Assembly (NCBI RefSeq): GCF_000312485.1
Contig: NZ_HE997644.1
Coordinates: 480,492 to 544,491, forward strand
Length of the DNA stretch: 64,000 nucleotides
From: Yersinia massiliensis CCUG 53443
GTDB lineage: Bacteria; Pseudomonadota; Gammaproteobacteria; Enterobacterales; Enterobacteriaceae
Direction of reading: 5' to 3'
The notes beneath the pieces are model-generated. The model saw nothing but the letters and a program-made list of their open reading frames with translations. It was not told the origin of the DNA and ran no database searches. The position numbers and the translations under genes are program-made. Shown here piece by piece: positions 55,546 through 64,000 of this stretch (within the stretch, counting starts at the first letter, position 1; every line of letters begins with the position of its first letter).

Positions 55546-58224
55546 TTAAGCAATGGTACGTTTGATCTCGATAATTTCAAAGACTTCGATCACATCACCT
55601 GCACGGACGTCATTGTAGTTCTTAACGCCGATACCACATTCCATGCCGTTACGAACTTCGTTAACGTCATCTTTGAAGCGGCGCAAGGACTCCAGCTCGC
55701 CTTCATAGATAACCACGTTGTCACGTAGAACGCGGATTGGGTTGTTACGCTTAATCACACCTTCAGTCACCATACAACCAGCGATAGCGCCGAACTTCGG
55801 TGATTTAAACACGTCACGAACTTCAGCCAGACCGATGATTTGCTGTTTGTACTCAGGTGCCAACATACCACTCATCGCCTGCTTAACTTCATCGATCAAG
55901 CTATAGATGACTGAGTAGTAACGCAGATCCAGACCTTCAGTTTCAACGACACGGCGTGCAGAAGCATCAGCACGGACGTTAAAGCCAAGGATGATTGCGC
56001 CAGAAGCTGCCGCCAATGTTGCGTCAGTTTCGGTGATACCACCAACGCCTGAACCAACAATGCGCACTTTCACTTCATCGGTAGACAGTTTTTCCAGTGA
56101 ATCACAGATGGCTTCACAAGAACCCTGAACGTCAGACTTGATAACAATGTTCAGTTCAGAAACTTCGCCTTCGGTCATGTTAGCAAACATGTTTTCCAGC
56201 TTAGATTTCTGCTGACGAGCCAGCTTAACTTCACGGAATTTGCCCTGACGATACAGTGCAACTTCACGGGCTTTTTTCTCGTCACGAACAACAGTGACTT
56301 CATCACCGGCAGCCGGAACACTGGACAGCCCCAAAATCTCAACAGGGATTGACGGGCCAGCAGACGTGATATCACGGCCTAACTCATCACGCATCGCACG
56401 CACACGGCCATACTCAAAGCCACACAGTACGATATCGCCTTTGTTCAACGTACCTTGTTGAACCAGCACTGTTGCTACAGGGCCACGGCCTTTATCCAAG
56501 AAGGATTCGATAACAACGCCACTTGCCATGCCAGTACGAACCGCTTTCAGTTCCAATACTTCAGCTTGCAGCAAGATTGCATTCAACAATTCATCAATAC
56601 CGATACCGGCTTTCGCAGATACGTTGATGAACTGAGATTCACCGCCCCACTCTTCTGGTTGAATACCGTACTGAGACAGTTCGGTTTTAACACGGTCTGG
56701 ATCAGCTTCTGGCTTATCGATTTTGTTTACTGCAACGACAACCGGCACATTTGCCGCTTTAGCATGCTGAATAGCTTCGATTGTCTGAGGCATCACGCCA
56801 TCATCAGCAGCAACAACCAGTACCACGATGTCTGTCGCCTGAGCACCACGAGCACGCATTGATGTAAATGCGGCGTGTCCTGGGGTATCCAGGAAGGTGA
56901 TCATGCCATTTTCAGTTTCAACGTGATAAGCACCGATGTGCTGTGTAATACCACCTGCTTCACCTGACGCCACTTTTGTGGAGCGGATGTAGTCCAGCAG
57001 GGAGGTTTTACCGTGGTCAACGTGACCCATGATGGTCACAACGGGTGCACGGTGTTCAGCAGTAGCTTCAGTGCCAGTATCACGGTCACTCATCAGCGCT
57101 TCTTCCAGCTCGTTTTCACGACGCAGGATAACTTTGTGGCCCATTTCTTCAGCCACTAACTGTGCTGTTTCTTGGTCGATAACTTGGTTAATGGTTGCCA
57201 TTGCGCCCAGTTTCATCATCGCTTTGATGACCTGAGAGCCTTTAACAGCCATTTTATTTGCCAATTCAGCGACAGTGACAGTCTCGCCAATCACTACATC
57301 ACGGTTAACCGCAACAACAGGCTTGTTGAAGCTCTGTTGCAATGTGCTTGGCTTACGTTTGCCTTTACGGCCAACAGCACGCGCTTCTTCGCGATCAGCT
57401 TTAGACTCAGAAAGCTTATTACCTTTCTTCTGCTTGGTTGCTTTTCCACCACGAGTGCGGCTACGGCGATCACCTTCAACTTTGGCGTCGTTTTCATCTT
57501 CCGCGGCACGCGCATGTTGTGAGGTTGTGACATGGTAGTCAGCAGATTCGGTTTGTTCGGTCACAGGTTCTGGCCATTTACCTTCGTTTTCGGCTGCCAT
57601 TTTACGGGCTTCCTCAGCAACGCGCTTCGCGTCTTCCTCGACCTTACGGCGTGTCTCTTCTTCTACTGAGCGTTTCAGCTCGGCAGCTTCCGCTTCACGG
57701 CGTGCTTTATCAGTCTGAGCTGGCTTGGTTTTTTCGTCGGTTTGTTGATTCGTCACTTTTTCTTTTTCCGCTGCTTGGCGTTTAGCTTTTTCAGCGGCCT
57801 CACGTTTGGCTTGTTCTTCGGCCGCACGTTTAGCTTTTTCTTCAGCGATTTTCTGCGCTGCTGCTTCCGCTTCACGTTGTGCCTGCTCTTCCGCTTCACG
57901 CTGTGCCTGCTCTTCCGCTTTCGCTTGTTCAGCTTCCGGCGTATTTACATAAGTGCGTTTCTTGCGGACCTCGATTTGCACCGATTTACTTTTTCCGCCG
58001 GTGCTCGGAATATTCAAGGTGCTACGCGTTTTGCGTTGCAGCGTGAGTTTATTAGGCGCACTACCGTGTTCACGATTTAAATGCGCCAGTAATGTTTCTT
58101 TTTCTTGCTGGGTAACTGAGTCTACTTCAGATTTGTTGATCCCTGCATCAGCAAATTGCTGTACCAGGCGATCAACTGGTGTCTGAATCTCAGCGGCCAG
58201 TGATTTTACGGTTACATCTGTCAT
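55546..58224 (-). CDS. infB: Translation initiation factor IF-2
   Basis: 892 residues. The N-terminal IF2N domain (about 1-50) is followed by a long charged region rich in A/E/K/R (about 95-220) with repeated EEQAQREAE and AAEKAKR units, the usual enterobacterial IF2 linker. G domain from about 390: G1 [13 protein letters not shown]3 DTPGH, G4 NKID. Domains II-IV follow to the C-terminus. E. coli has internal starts for IF2-beta and gamma; similar internal GTG/ATG starts are possible but were not resolved. It lies 24 bases after nusA. Confidence 0.97.
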   Translation of the reverse strand: MTDVTVKSLAAEIQTPVDRLVQQFADAGINKSEVDSVTQQEKETLLAHLNREHGSAPNKLTLQRKTRSTLNIPSTGGKSKSVQIEVRKKRTYVNTPEAEQAKAEEQAQREAEEQAQREAEAAAQKIAEEKAKRAAEEQAKREAAEKAKRQAAEKEKVTNQQTDEKTKPAQTDKARREAEAAELKRSVEEETRRKVEEDAKRVAEEARKMAAENEGKWPEPVTEQTESADYHVTTSQHARAAEDENDAKVEGDRRSRTRGGKATKQKKGNKLSESKADREEARAVGRKGKRKPSTLQQSFNKPVVAVNRDVVIGETVTVAELANKMAVKGSQVIKAMMKLGAMATINQVIDQETAQLVAEEMGHKVILRRENELEEALMSDRDTGTEATAEHRAPVVTIMGHVDHGKTSLLDYIRSTKVASGEAGGITQHIGAYHVETENGMITFLDTPGHAAFTSMRARGAQATDIVVLVVAADDGVMPQTIEAIQHAKAANVPVVVAVNKIDKPEADPDRVKTELSQYGIQPEEWGGESQFINVSAKAGIGIDELLNAILLQAEVLELKAVRTGMASGVVIESFLDKGRGPVATVLVQQGTLNKGDIVLCGFEYGRVRAMRDELGRDITSAGPSIPVEILGLSSVPAAGDEVTVVRDEKKAREVALYRQGKFREVKLARQQKSKLENMFANMTEGEVSELNIVIKSDVQGSCEAICDSLEKLSTDEVKVRIVGSGVGGITETDATLAAASGAIILGFNVRADASARRVVETEGLDLRYYSVIYSLIDEVKQAMSGMLAPEYKQQIIGLAEVRDVFKSPKFGAIAGCMVTEGVIKRNNPIRVLRDNVVIYEGELESLRRFKDDVNEVRNGMECGIGVKNYNDVRAGDVIEVFEIIEIKRTIA

Positions 58225-58248
58225 GCTGTTCCTTCCTGCTACAGTTTA

Positions 58249-59736
58249 TTACGCGTTATCGCCAAACCAACAGATATTACGTGCGGCCATAATCAGCTCA
58301 CCGGCTTGCTCATCGCTAAGCCCTTCAATATCTGCCAGATCATCGATACCCTGCTCGGCAAGATCTTCCAGCGTACACACACCGCGCGCAGCTAATTTGA
58401 ATGCCATGCTACGTTCCAGACCCGCTAGATTCAGCAGATCGTCAGCGGGTTTTTGGTCGCCAAGACTTTCTTCTTGTGCCAGGGCCAGCGTGGTCAATGC
58501 AGCTTTGGCGCGATCACGCAGCGCTTCAACCGTATCTTCGTCGAGACCATCGATTTCCAGAAGTTCTTTCATTGGCACATAAGCCAATTCTTCCAGAGAA
58601 GAGAAACCTTCCTCTACCAATACAGTGGCAAAGTCCTCATCGATATCAAGATATTTGGTGAAGGTATCAATAGCGGCATGAGCTTCGGCCTGATGCTTCG
58701 CCTGAAGATCGTCCGCCGTCATTACGTTCAGTTCCCAGCCACTTAGTTGCGCTGCTAAACGTACGTTCTGACCATTACGGCCAATTGCCTGTGCCAAATT
58801 ACTGGCTTCAACGGCAACATCCATTGTGTGTTTGTCTTCATCAACGACAATAGACGCAACATCAGCTGGCGCCATAGCGTTAATAACAAACTGAGCAGGA
58901 TTATCATCCCACAATATAATATCAATGCGCTCGCCACCCAGCTCGCTGGATACAGCCTGAACACGGGCACCACGCATCCCAACACAAGCACCGACCGGGT
59001 CGATACGTTTGTCGTTGGTTTTAACCGCAATCTTAGCACGAGAACCCGGATCACGGGCAGCCGCCTTAATTTCGATTAATTCTTCGCCAATTTCTGGCAC
59101 TTCAATACGGAACAATTCAACCAACATCTCAGGGCGTGAACGGCTGACGAACAGCTGAGCACCACGCGCTTCTGGACGCACATCGTACAGAACACCACGA
59201 ATACGGTCGCCTGGACGGAAGTTTTCACGTGGCAACATGTCTTCACGGCCAATGACAGCTTCAGCATTGTTGCCAAGATCCAGCGCAATACTGTCACGGT
59301 TAACCTTTTTCACGATACCCGTGACAATCTCACCCAAGTATTGACGGAACTGCTCAACAACCATAGCGCGTTCAGCTTCACGTACTTTTTGTACGATGAC
59401 TTGCTTGGCTGTTTGCGTCGTAATACGGTCAAAAGTGACAGACTCAATCTGATCTTCAACATAATCGCCCAAATCGAGGGCAGGATCTTCGTACTGAGCT
59501 GCTTCTAACGTAATTTCGCGTGTTGGCATTGTGACTTCGTTAACGATAGCCCAACGACGGAAAGTGTCGAAGTCACCAGTTTTACGGTCAATGCTGACGC
59601 GAACTTCAATTTCTTGTTCGTATTTTTTCTTGGTCGCTGTCGCTAGAGCGGTTTCCAACGCTTCAAAAATCTTCTCGCGCGGAAGGGATTTCTCATTGGA
59701 AACTGCTTCTACAACAGCCAGAATCTCTTTGTTCAT
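58249..59736 (-). CDS. nusA: Transcription termination/antitermination factor NusA
   Basis: 495 residues from 59736 ([20 protein letters not shown]); six residues further upstream are possible. N-terminal RNAP-binding domain (1-130), S1 domain (about 135-200, [20 protein letters not shown]), two KH domains (about 230-345, with [20 protein letters not shown] and [12 protein letters not shown]) and two acidic C-terminal repeats (about 365-490, [19 protein letters not shown] and [17 protein letters not shown]). Binds RNA polymerase; affects pausing and its own operon attenuation. Confidence 0.97.
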   Translation of the reverse strand: MNKEILAVVEAVSNEKSLPREKIFEALETALATATKKKYEQEIEVRVSIDRKTGDFDTFRRWAIVNEVTMPTREITLEAAQYEDPALDLGDYVEDQIESVTFDRITTQTAKQVIVQKVREAERAMVVEQFRQYLGEIVTGIVKKVNRDSIALDLGNNAEAVIGREDMLPRENFRPGDRIRGVLYDVRPEARGAQLFVSRSRPEMLVELFRIEVPEIGEELIEIKAAARDPGSRAKIAVKTNDKRIDPVGACVGMRGARVQAVSSELGGERIDIILWDDNPAQFVINAMAPADVASIVVDEDKHTMDVAVEASNLAQAIGRNGQNVRLAAQLSGWELNVMTADDLQAKHQAEAHAAIDTFTKYLDIDEDFATVLVEEGFSSLEELAYVPMKELLEIDGLDEDTVEALRDRAKAALTTLALAQEESLGDQKPADDLLNLAGLERSMAFKLAARGVCTLEDLAEQGIDDLADIEGLSDEQAGELIMAARNICWFGDNA

Positions 59737-59757
59737 CCTAGTTGCCTCATCCAAACT

Positions 59758-60210
59758 TTAAAAGTGGGGTACCAGATTCGCTTTCTGGATGTTGCTCAGC
59801 GCGAACACTTCATCTTTTCCATCCACAGTAACCGTGATCATTTCACCATCAACGGCTTTGATAATGCCCTGCCATTTACGGCGGTTCTGCATCGCCATAC
59901 GCAAAACCAGAGTGACTTCTTCACCGAGGTAACGAGTATAGTGTTCAGCGGTGAACATTGGGCGATCAAGGCCAGGAGAGGAAACTTCTAAGTTGTAAGC
60001 TACTGTAATGGGATCTTCTACGTCCAATACAGCACTGACCTGGTGGCTGACATCAGCACAAGCATCAACAGTGATTCCGTCGTCACTATCAATATAGATT
60101 CGTAGCGTCGATTGGCGCCCCCGGATGAATTCGATGCCGACTAATTCGTAGCCTAAGGCTTCTACCGGTGCTGAAATTATCTCTGTTAACTTTTGTTCTA
60201 ATGTGGACAA
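59758..60210 (-). CDS. rimP: Ribosome maturation factor RimP
   Basis: 150 residues if TTG 60210 is the start ([20 protein letters not shown]), matching the family; GTG 60216 or TTG 60222 would add 2-4 residues. GGGGGTG just upstream serves as SD. Involved in 30S assembly. Blocks: [53 protein letters not shown] and a C-terminal SH3-like domain ending [11 protein letters not shown]. First protein gene of the operon, right after two terminators. Confidence 0.94.
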   Translation of the reverse strand: MSTLEQKLTEIISAPVEALGYELVGIEFIRGRQSTLRIYIDSDDGITVDACADVSHQVSAVLDVEDPITVAYNLEVSSPGLDRPMFTAEHYTRYLGEEVTLVLRMAMQNRRKWQGIIKAVDGEMITVTVDGKDEVFALSNIQKANLVPHF

Positions 60211-60227
60211 GCCCACCCCCAAGACAT

Positions 60228-60248
60228 AAAAAAAGGGCCTAATAGCCC
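60228..60248 (-). terminator. Attenuator next to the rimP start
   Basis: Minus strand GGGCTATTAGGCCC followed by T7, ending about 8 bases before the rimP SD. It would stop transcripts unless RNA polymerase reads through. Confidence 0.65.
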
Positions 60249-60270
60249 AGTGATTCTGCTGTCAAATAAC

Positions 60271-60295
60271 AAAAAACCCCGAAATTCGGGGCTTT
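60271..60295 (-). terminator. Terminator downstream of metY
   Basis: Minus strand GCCCCGAATTTCGGGG followed by TTTTTT: a strong intrinsic terminator between the initiator tRNA and rimP, in tandem with the hairpin at 60228-60248. Confidence 0.9.
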
Positions 60296-60425
60296 AAGCA
60301 ACTGGACCCTGTTTGCCGCAAAGCGGCTTCGGTACAACTTTCTGACAAGTATTTTTTTCAAATTGGAATCGAAAGTATTTGAGGTCTACCGAATACAACA
60401 TTTGAAAAAAAACACTTCAGGAAAG

Positions 60426-60502
<77 letters not shown>

Positions 60503-60562
60503 TCCGAAAACGTGGCAAATATTACGTTGGTCATGACAAAAAAGCAAGTTATCTGACTTATT

Positions 60563-60649
60563 TGGTACCGAGGACGGGACTTGAACCCGTAAGCCCAATC
60601 GGGCACTACCACCTCAAGGTAGCGTGTCTACCAATTCCACCACCCCGGC
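60563..60649 (-). tRNA. leuU: tRNA-Leu (GAG)
   Basis: 87 nt on the minus strand, with a long variable arm (TGCCCGATTGGGCT), T-loop GGTTCAAGTCC and encoded CCA. Anticodon stem-loop CTACC-TTGAGGT-GGTAG gives GAG. The acceptor stem GCCGGGG / CCTCGGT includes two G-U pairs; E. coli leuU has A at the fifth position. Lies between secG and metY, as leuU does in E. coli. Confidence 0.97.
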
Positions 60650-60740
60650 ACTGATTCAAATGGTTGCATTTACTGCTTAAATCATCACAACCATTTTAAA
60701 ACTTTCTTTTTGTCTTTTACTGCTAACTACTTTTAAAACT

Positions 60741-61076
60741 TTATTTCGGGATATCGCTGCTCGGCGTAATTGGTGCTACCGGCGCTGTAGTCTGCTCAGT
60801 TTTTGCTGGCTGACCCAGGTTTTCCCACTCGCTGCCTTGATGGCCCTGGTTGGTGCTCATATTGCCCAAAATCAAGCTGATGACGAAGAATAACGCCGCC
60901 AATACAGCCGTCATGCGAGTCATAAAGTTACCGGAACCATTCGAACCGAACAGAGTTGCAGATGCACCTGCACCGAATGAGGCTCCCATATCCGCGCCTT
61001 TACCTTGCTGCAACATGATCAGAGCTACCAGCCCAATCGAAATCAGCAAGAATAATACCAGAAGAGCTTCGTACAT
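60741..61076 (-). CDS. secG: Protein-export membrane protein SecG
   Basis: 111 residues from 61076 (MYEALLVLFLLISIGLVALI); an upstream ATG at 61130 gives an unrelated extension. Two membrane segments (about 2-22 and 52-72) with the conserved LQQGKGADMGASFGAGASAT loop between. The C-terminal tail is Thr/Pro-rich. SecG is the non-essential subunit of the SecYEG channel. Between glmM and leuU as in E. coli. Confidence 0.95.
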   Translation of the reverse strand: MYEALLVLFLLISIGLVALIMLQQGKGADMGASFGAGASATLFGSNGSGNFMTRMTAVLAALFFVISLILGNMSTNQGHQGSEWENLGQPAKTEQTTAPVAPITPSSDIPK

Positions 61077-61263
61077 AAGTTGTACCTGTATCCTTGCGGG
61101 TTCACCGCATGCTAAATGCTTCTCACCCATCAGCGGGGGACTTATTCACCCACTTAAGCGGGTGTGAATACTAACCAAAGCGTCTAATACACGCAAGGGC
61201 AATTTCATTACACCGTTCTATTTGCAGAAAAAAGCGTCAATCTTTCTATCTTGACGTCATTTA

Positions 61264-61290
61264 TCGAGGGGAAGCAATCCTCCCCCTCGA
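61264..61290 (-). terminator. Putative glmM terminator
   Basis: Inverted arms TCGAGGGG and CCCCTCGA, 8 bases beyond the glmM stop. The stem is GC-rich but no clear T-run follows on the minus strand. Confidence 0.5.
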
Positions 61291-61297
61291 AAATTGG

Positions 61298-62638
61298 CTA
61301 GCCTGCTGCTTTCACCGCATCTGCAATTCGGTTCGCCATTTCTGCAATCAGTGATTCTTCAGCATCACCTTCAACCATGACTCGAATGAGTGGCTCAGTA
61401 CCCGATTTGCGTAAAAGAACCCGCCCTCTATCACCCAGCTCTTTTTCAACTTGGCGAGTCACCTCTTCGACACTGTCTGATTTTAGCGGGTTGTGGTCAC
61501 CAGAGAAGCGAACATTCACTAAAATTTGCGGCAATAGCTTCATGCCACTGCACAGATCATGCAAGCTCATGTGATTTCGGACCATCGCAGTTAGCACCTG
61601 CAAACCAGCCACAATGCCGTCACCGGTCGTGGTTTTATCCAGTAAAATCACATGCCCTGAGTTTTCAGCCCCAATACGCCAGCCTTTTTCTTGCATCGCT
61701 TCCAGCACATAGCGGTCACCCACTTTGGCTCGAACAAAAGGAATGCCCAGTTCTTTCAATGCCAACTGCAAGCCCATGTTGCTCATCAGGGTACCAACAG
61801 CCCCGCCTTTGAGTTGGCCTTGACGTAGCCCTTCACGCGCGATGATATAAAGGATTTGGTCACCATCGACTTTATTACCCAAGTGATCGACCATCATCAA
61901 CCGGTCACCGTCACCGTCAAATGCCAGACCAACATCTGCACCTTCAGCAAGCACTCGCTCTTGCAACAAGCGAACATCTGTAGCACCACATTCTTCATTG
62001 ATGTTCATACCATCTGGTTCACAGCCGATGGTAATCACTGTTGCGCCAAGTTCACGTAATACACTTGGTGCAATATGGTAAGTTGCGCCATTCGCACAAT
62101 CGACCACTATTTTCAGTTCATTCAAGCTAAGTTCGCTTGGGAAAGTCCCCTTGCAAAACTCAATATAGCGACCCGCAGCATCGACGATACGGTTTGCTTT
62201 ACCCAGTTCAGCGGATTCTACGCAGGTGAGTGGTTTCTCCATTTCTGCTTCAATGGCTTCTTCGACATCATCAGGCAGTTTAGTGCCATCGATTGAAAAG
62301 AACTTGATGCCATTGTCATAGAAAGGATTATGGGATGCGGAAATGACGATCCCTGCCTCTGCACGGAAAGTACGCGTCAGATAGGCAACGGCTGGCGTCG
62401 GCATTGGGCCGGTGAAAGATGCGGAAAGCCCTGCGGCGGCCAGGCCAGCTTCGAGTGCAGACTCCAACATATAGCCTGAAATACGGGTATCTTTGCCGAT
62501 AATAATCTTACGAGAACCATGTCGAGCCAGAACCTTACCAGCGGCCCAACCTAGCTTTAATACAAAATCAGGCGTAATCGGGCTCTCACCCACTTTGCCG
62601 CGAATGCCATCTGTACCAAAGTATTTACGGTCGCTCAT
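61298..62638 (-). CDS. glmM: Phosphoglucosamine mutase
   Basis: 446 residues. Interconverts glucosamine 6- and 1-phosphate for UDP-GlcNAc, peptidoglycan and LPS. N-terminal FGTDGIRG; active-site phosphoserine in [17 protein letters not shown] (Ser 102); metal loop [13 protein letters not shown] near 240; sugar-binding loop GAENSGHVI near 325; phosphate loop [16 protein letters not shown] near 407. Full length. In E. coli it lies between folP and secG, as here. Confidence 0.97.
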   Translation of the reverse strand: MSDRKYFGTDGIRGKVGESPITPDFVLKLGWAAGKVLARHGSRKIIIGKDTRISGYMLESALEAGLAAAGLSASFTGPMPTPAVAYLTRTFRAEAGIVISASHNPFYDNGIKFFSIDGTKLPDDVEEAIEAEMEKPLTCVESAELGKANRIVDAAGRYIEFCKGTFPSELSLNELKIVVDCANGATYHIAPSVLRELGATVITIGCEPDGMNINEECGATDVRLLQERVLAEGADVGLAFDGDGDRLMMVDHLGNKVDGDQILYIIAREGLRQGQLKGGAVGTLMSNMGLQLALKELGIPFVRAKVGDRYVLEAMQEKGWRIGAENSGHVILLDKTTTGDGIVAGLQVLTAMVRNHMSLHDLCSGMKLLPQILVNVRFSGDHNPLKSDSVEEVTRQVEKELGDRGRVLLRKSGTEPLIRVMVEGDAEESLIAEMANRIADAVKAAG

Positions 62639-62647
62639 AATTTATCT

Positions 62648-63481
62648 CTATTCCTTCGCTGAAAGTGTTGCCTCGACGATTCGCATCGCCTCGACGGTTT
62701 CTTTGACATCATGCACTCTGATAATCTGCGCACCTTGCATAGCTGCAATGACGGCGCAGGCGACGCTCCCGATGACACGCTGTTGCGGCGGAACATTCAA
62801 TAGCTGCCCCACCATCGATTTCCGTGACATCCCGACCAACAGTGGCAACTCAAAATGATGAAGTTCGGCCAAACGAGCCAAGAGCTGGTAATTATGCGCC
62901 AGATTTTTACCGAAACCGAAGCCTGGGTCGAGTAACAATTTGTTTTTTGCGATACCAGCCGCAACACAACGTTCGATGTGATGCTCGAAGAACTGGTTAA
63001 CATCGGCCAGTAAGTCATCGTAATGCGGTGCTTGTTGCATGCTTTGTGGTTGCCCTTGCATATGCATAAGGCACACCGGTAACCCTGTCTTTGCCGCAGC
63101 ATCAAGTGCACCGGGTTCTTGTAACGAGCGAATATCATTGATCAAATGAGCGCCGACGCGAGCAGACTCCGCTATGACGCTAGCTTTAGAAGTATCAACA
63201 GAAAGCCAAATATCAAAGCGGTTTGCCAATGCTTCAACAACAGGGACAACTCGGTCAAGTTCTTCTTGCTCACTGACTTCCGCTGCACCGGGGCGAGTAG
63301 ACTCACCGCCTATATCAATCAGCGTAGCACCTGCTGATAACATCAGTTGCGCATGTTGCAATGCTTTATCGAGATTATTGTGGTGTCCACCATCGGAAAA
63401 CGAGTCCGGTGTGACATTCAAGATACCCATCACTTGTGGGTGAGAGAGATCCAAAACTCGATCTCTGGCAGTTAAACGCAT
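62648..63481 (-). CDS. folP: Dihydropteroate synthase
   Basis: 277 residues from 63481 (MRLTARDRVLDLSHPQVMGI), preceded by AAGG. Joins p-aminobenzoate to dihydropterin pyrophosphate; sulfonamide target. Motifs: MGILNVTPDSFSDGG (about 19-33), DIGGESTRPGAAEV near 57, DTSKASV near 95, HLINDIR near 112, LLDPGFGFGKN near 185, VGMSRKSMVGQLLNV near 215, and IIRVHDVKETVEAM near the end. TIM barrel complete. Lies 9 bases upstream of glmM. Confidence 0.97.
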   Translation of the reverse strand: MRLTARDRVLDLSHPQVMGILNVTPDSFSDGGHHNNLDKALQHAQLMLSAGATLIDIGGESTRPGAAEVSEQEELDRVVPVVEALANRFDIWLSVDTSKASVIAESARVGAHLINDIRSLQEPGALDAAAKTGLPVCLMHMQGQPQSMQQAPHYDDLLADVNQFFEHHIERCVAAGIAKNKLLLDPGFGFGKNLAHNYQLLARLAELHHFELPLLVGMSRKSMVGQLLNVPPQQRVIGSVACAVIAAMQGAQIIRVHDVKETVEAMRIVEATLSAKE

Positions 63482-63569
63482 GCAATCACGCCTTAAAAGT
63501 GGCAATTCACTTTGATGCTGTATCGATATTTTGATGCTATATCGAAAGGAAAGAAGTCGCTCGGATTGT

Positions 63570-63605
63570 TAGAAAAAGAAAAACCCCGAGCAAGCCCAGG
63601 GTTTA
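63570..63605 (-). terminator. Terminator between ftsH and folP
   Basis: Minus strand AACCCTGGG-CTTG-CTCGGGGTT (imperfect stem) followed by TTTTCTTTTT, about 37 bases after the ftsH stop. Confidence 0.65.
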
Positions 63606-63641
63606 TATTAATCACAACGCTTTTAGATGCCAACTGTTGAC

Positions 63642-64000
63642 TTACTTATCACTCAACTGCTCTGGCATGCTATTGGTGTTGCCCGACGTCGTATTACCCG
63701 ATGTTGGCGTATGCGGTTCATCAGTCGCAGTCGGTGCTTTCGGCGTATTGTCACTATCAGATGATTTCGCTTTAGTCGCATTGTCCCAACCGGCTGGCGG
63801 TCGAACATCTTTGCGATTCATCAAGTCATCAATCTGTGGTGCATCAATCGTCTCATACTTCATCAACGCATCTTTCATAGAATGCAGAACATCCATATTT
63901 TCTAACAGCAGCTTACGTGCACGCTGATAGTTACGCTCGATGAGTAACTTAACTTCTTGATCAATAATACGCGCTGTTTCATCGGACATATGCTTGGCTT
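63642..64000 (-). CDS. ftsH: ATP-dependent zinc metalloprotease FtsH, C-terminal part
   Basis: The last 119 or so residues of FtsH; the gene continues beyond the window edge. [20 protein letters not shown] then [20 protein letters not shown] and [17 protein letters not shown] belong to the protease domain. [10 protein letters not shown]-like (here [10 protein letters not shown]) and a Ser/Thr/Pro-rich tail end in MPEQLSDK, as in E. coli (MSEQLGDK). FtsH is a hexameric membrane AAA protease that degrades LpxC, sigma-32 and unassembled membrane proteins. AAA and zinc-site motifs lie outside the window. Confidence 0.95.
   Translation of the reverse strand, partial: AKHMSDETARIIDQEVKLLIERNYQRARKLLLENMDVLHSMKDALMKYETIDAPQIDDLMNRKDVRPPAGWDNATKAKSSDSDNTPKAPTATDEPHTPTSGNTTSGNTNSMPEQLSDK

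Overview
The window is chromosomal DNA of an enterobacterium and fits Yersinia best. Reasons: Enterobacterales housekeeping blocks with near-E. coli protein sequences (ftsH-folP-glmM-secG-leuU-metY-rimP-nusA-infB-rbfA-truB-rpsO-pnp-nlpI-yrbN-deaD; rraB/argI/tabA; nrdDG), many ERIC-like repeats of the kind common in yersiniae, and an speF-potE ornithine decarboxylase locus. Classical Y. pestis and Y. pseudotuberculosis are ornithine-decarboxylase negative, so one of the positive species (enterocolitica/intermedia group) is more likely. That species call is inference.

Layout. 1-265: a tandem pair of ERIC-like repeats. 269-2516: rraB, argI (with ARG boxes) and tabA. 2855-8021: a five-gene peptide/nickel-type ABC importer. 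8139-9585: an AbiE-type toxin-antitoxin pair. 9787-12630: nrdD-nrdG behind NrdR boxes and inverted DnaA boxes. 12641-15751: a minus-strand pair of a glycine-rich lipoprotein and a TpsB outer-membrane transporter. 16137-23983: phnFGHIJKLMNP, the C-P lyase operon without phnCDE or phnO. 24033-25650: more repeats, an NAD(P)-binding protein and yhbP. 25738-34977: a divergent polysaccharide/uronate locus with a UgpABCE-like ABC importer, one cytoplasmic and one (frameshifted) exported alginate-lyase-family protein and a heparinase II/III-family lyase. 35546-39655: speFL-speF-potE. 39769-43385: yhbQ, yhbS and ubiT/ubiU/ubiV. 43457-46147: cyuA-cyuP. 46952-47995: yhbW. 48098-64000: the long minus-strand RNA-metabolism/translation cluster and cell-envelope genes, ending inside ftsH.

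How the parts work together. The 60-kb side is a canonical transcription/translation operon (metY-rimP-nusA-infB-rbfA-truB-rpsO-pnp) with attenuators before rimP, the rpsO terminator, a pnp leader hairpin, and nlpI-yrbN-deaD. The middle holds metabolic modules for anaerobic or host/soil life: anaerobic dNTP synthesis, O2-independent ubiquinone synthesis, phosphonate use, ornithine/putrescine exchange, cysteine degradation and polyuronide uptake. Most accessory modules sit between genes that are close together in E. coli (for example between yhbP and yhbQ), so they look like insertions into a conserved backbone.

Most notable points: (i) the exported lyase at 31653-32887 is out of frame inside its signal peptide at a run of seven A, restored by one extra A; (ii) nrdG has no ATG/GTG/TTG at its expected start, only ATC behind a good ribosome binding site and just downstream of a core-deleted repeat; (iii) a TpsB transporter is paired with a lipoprotein instead of a filamentous exoprotein; (iv) at least two miniature repeat families have shaped operons and gene ends.
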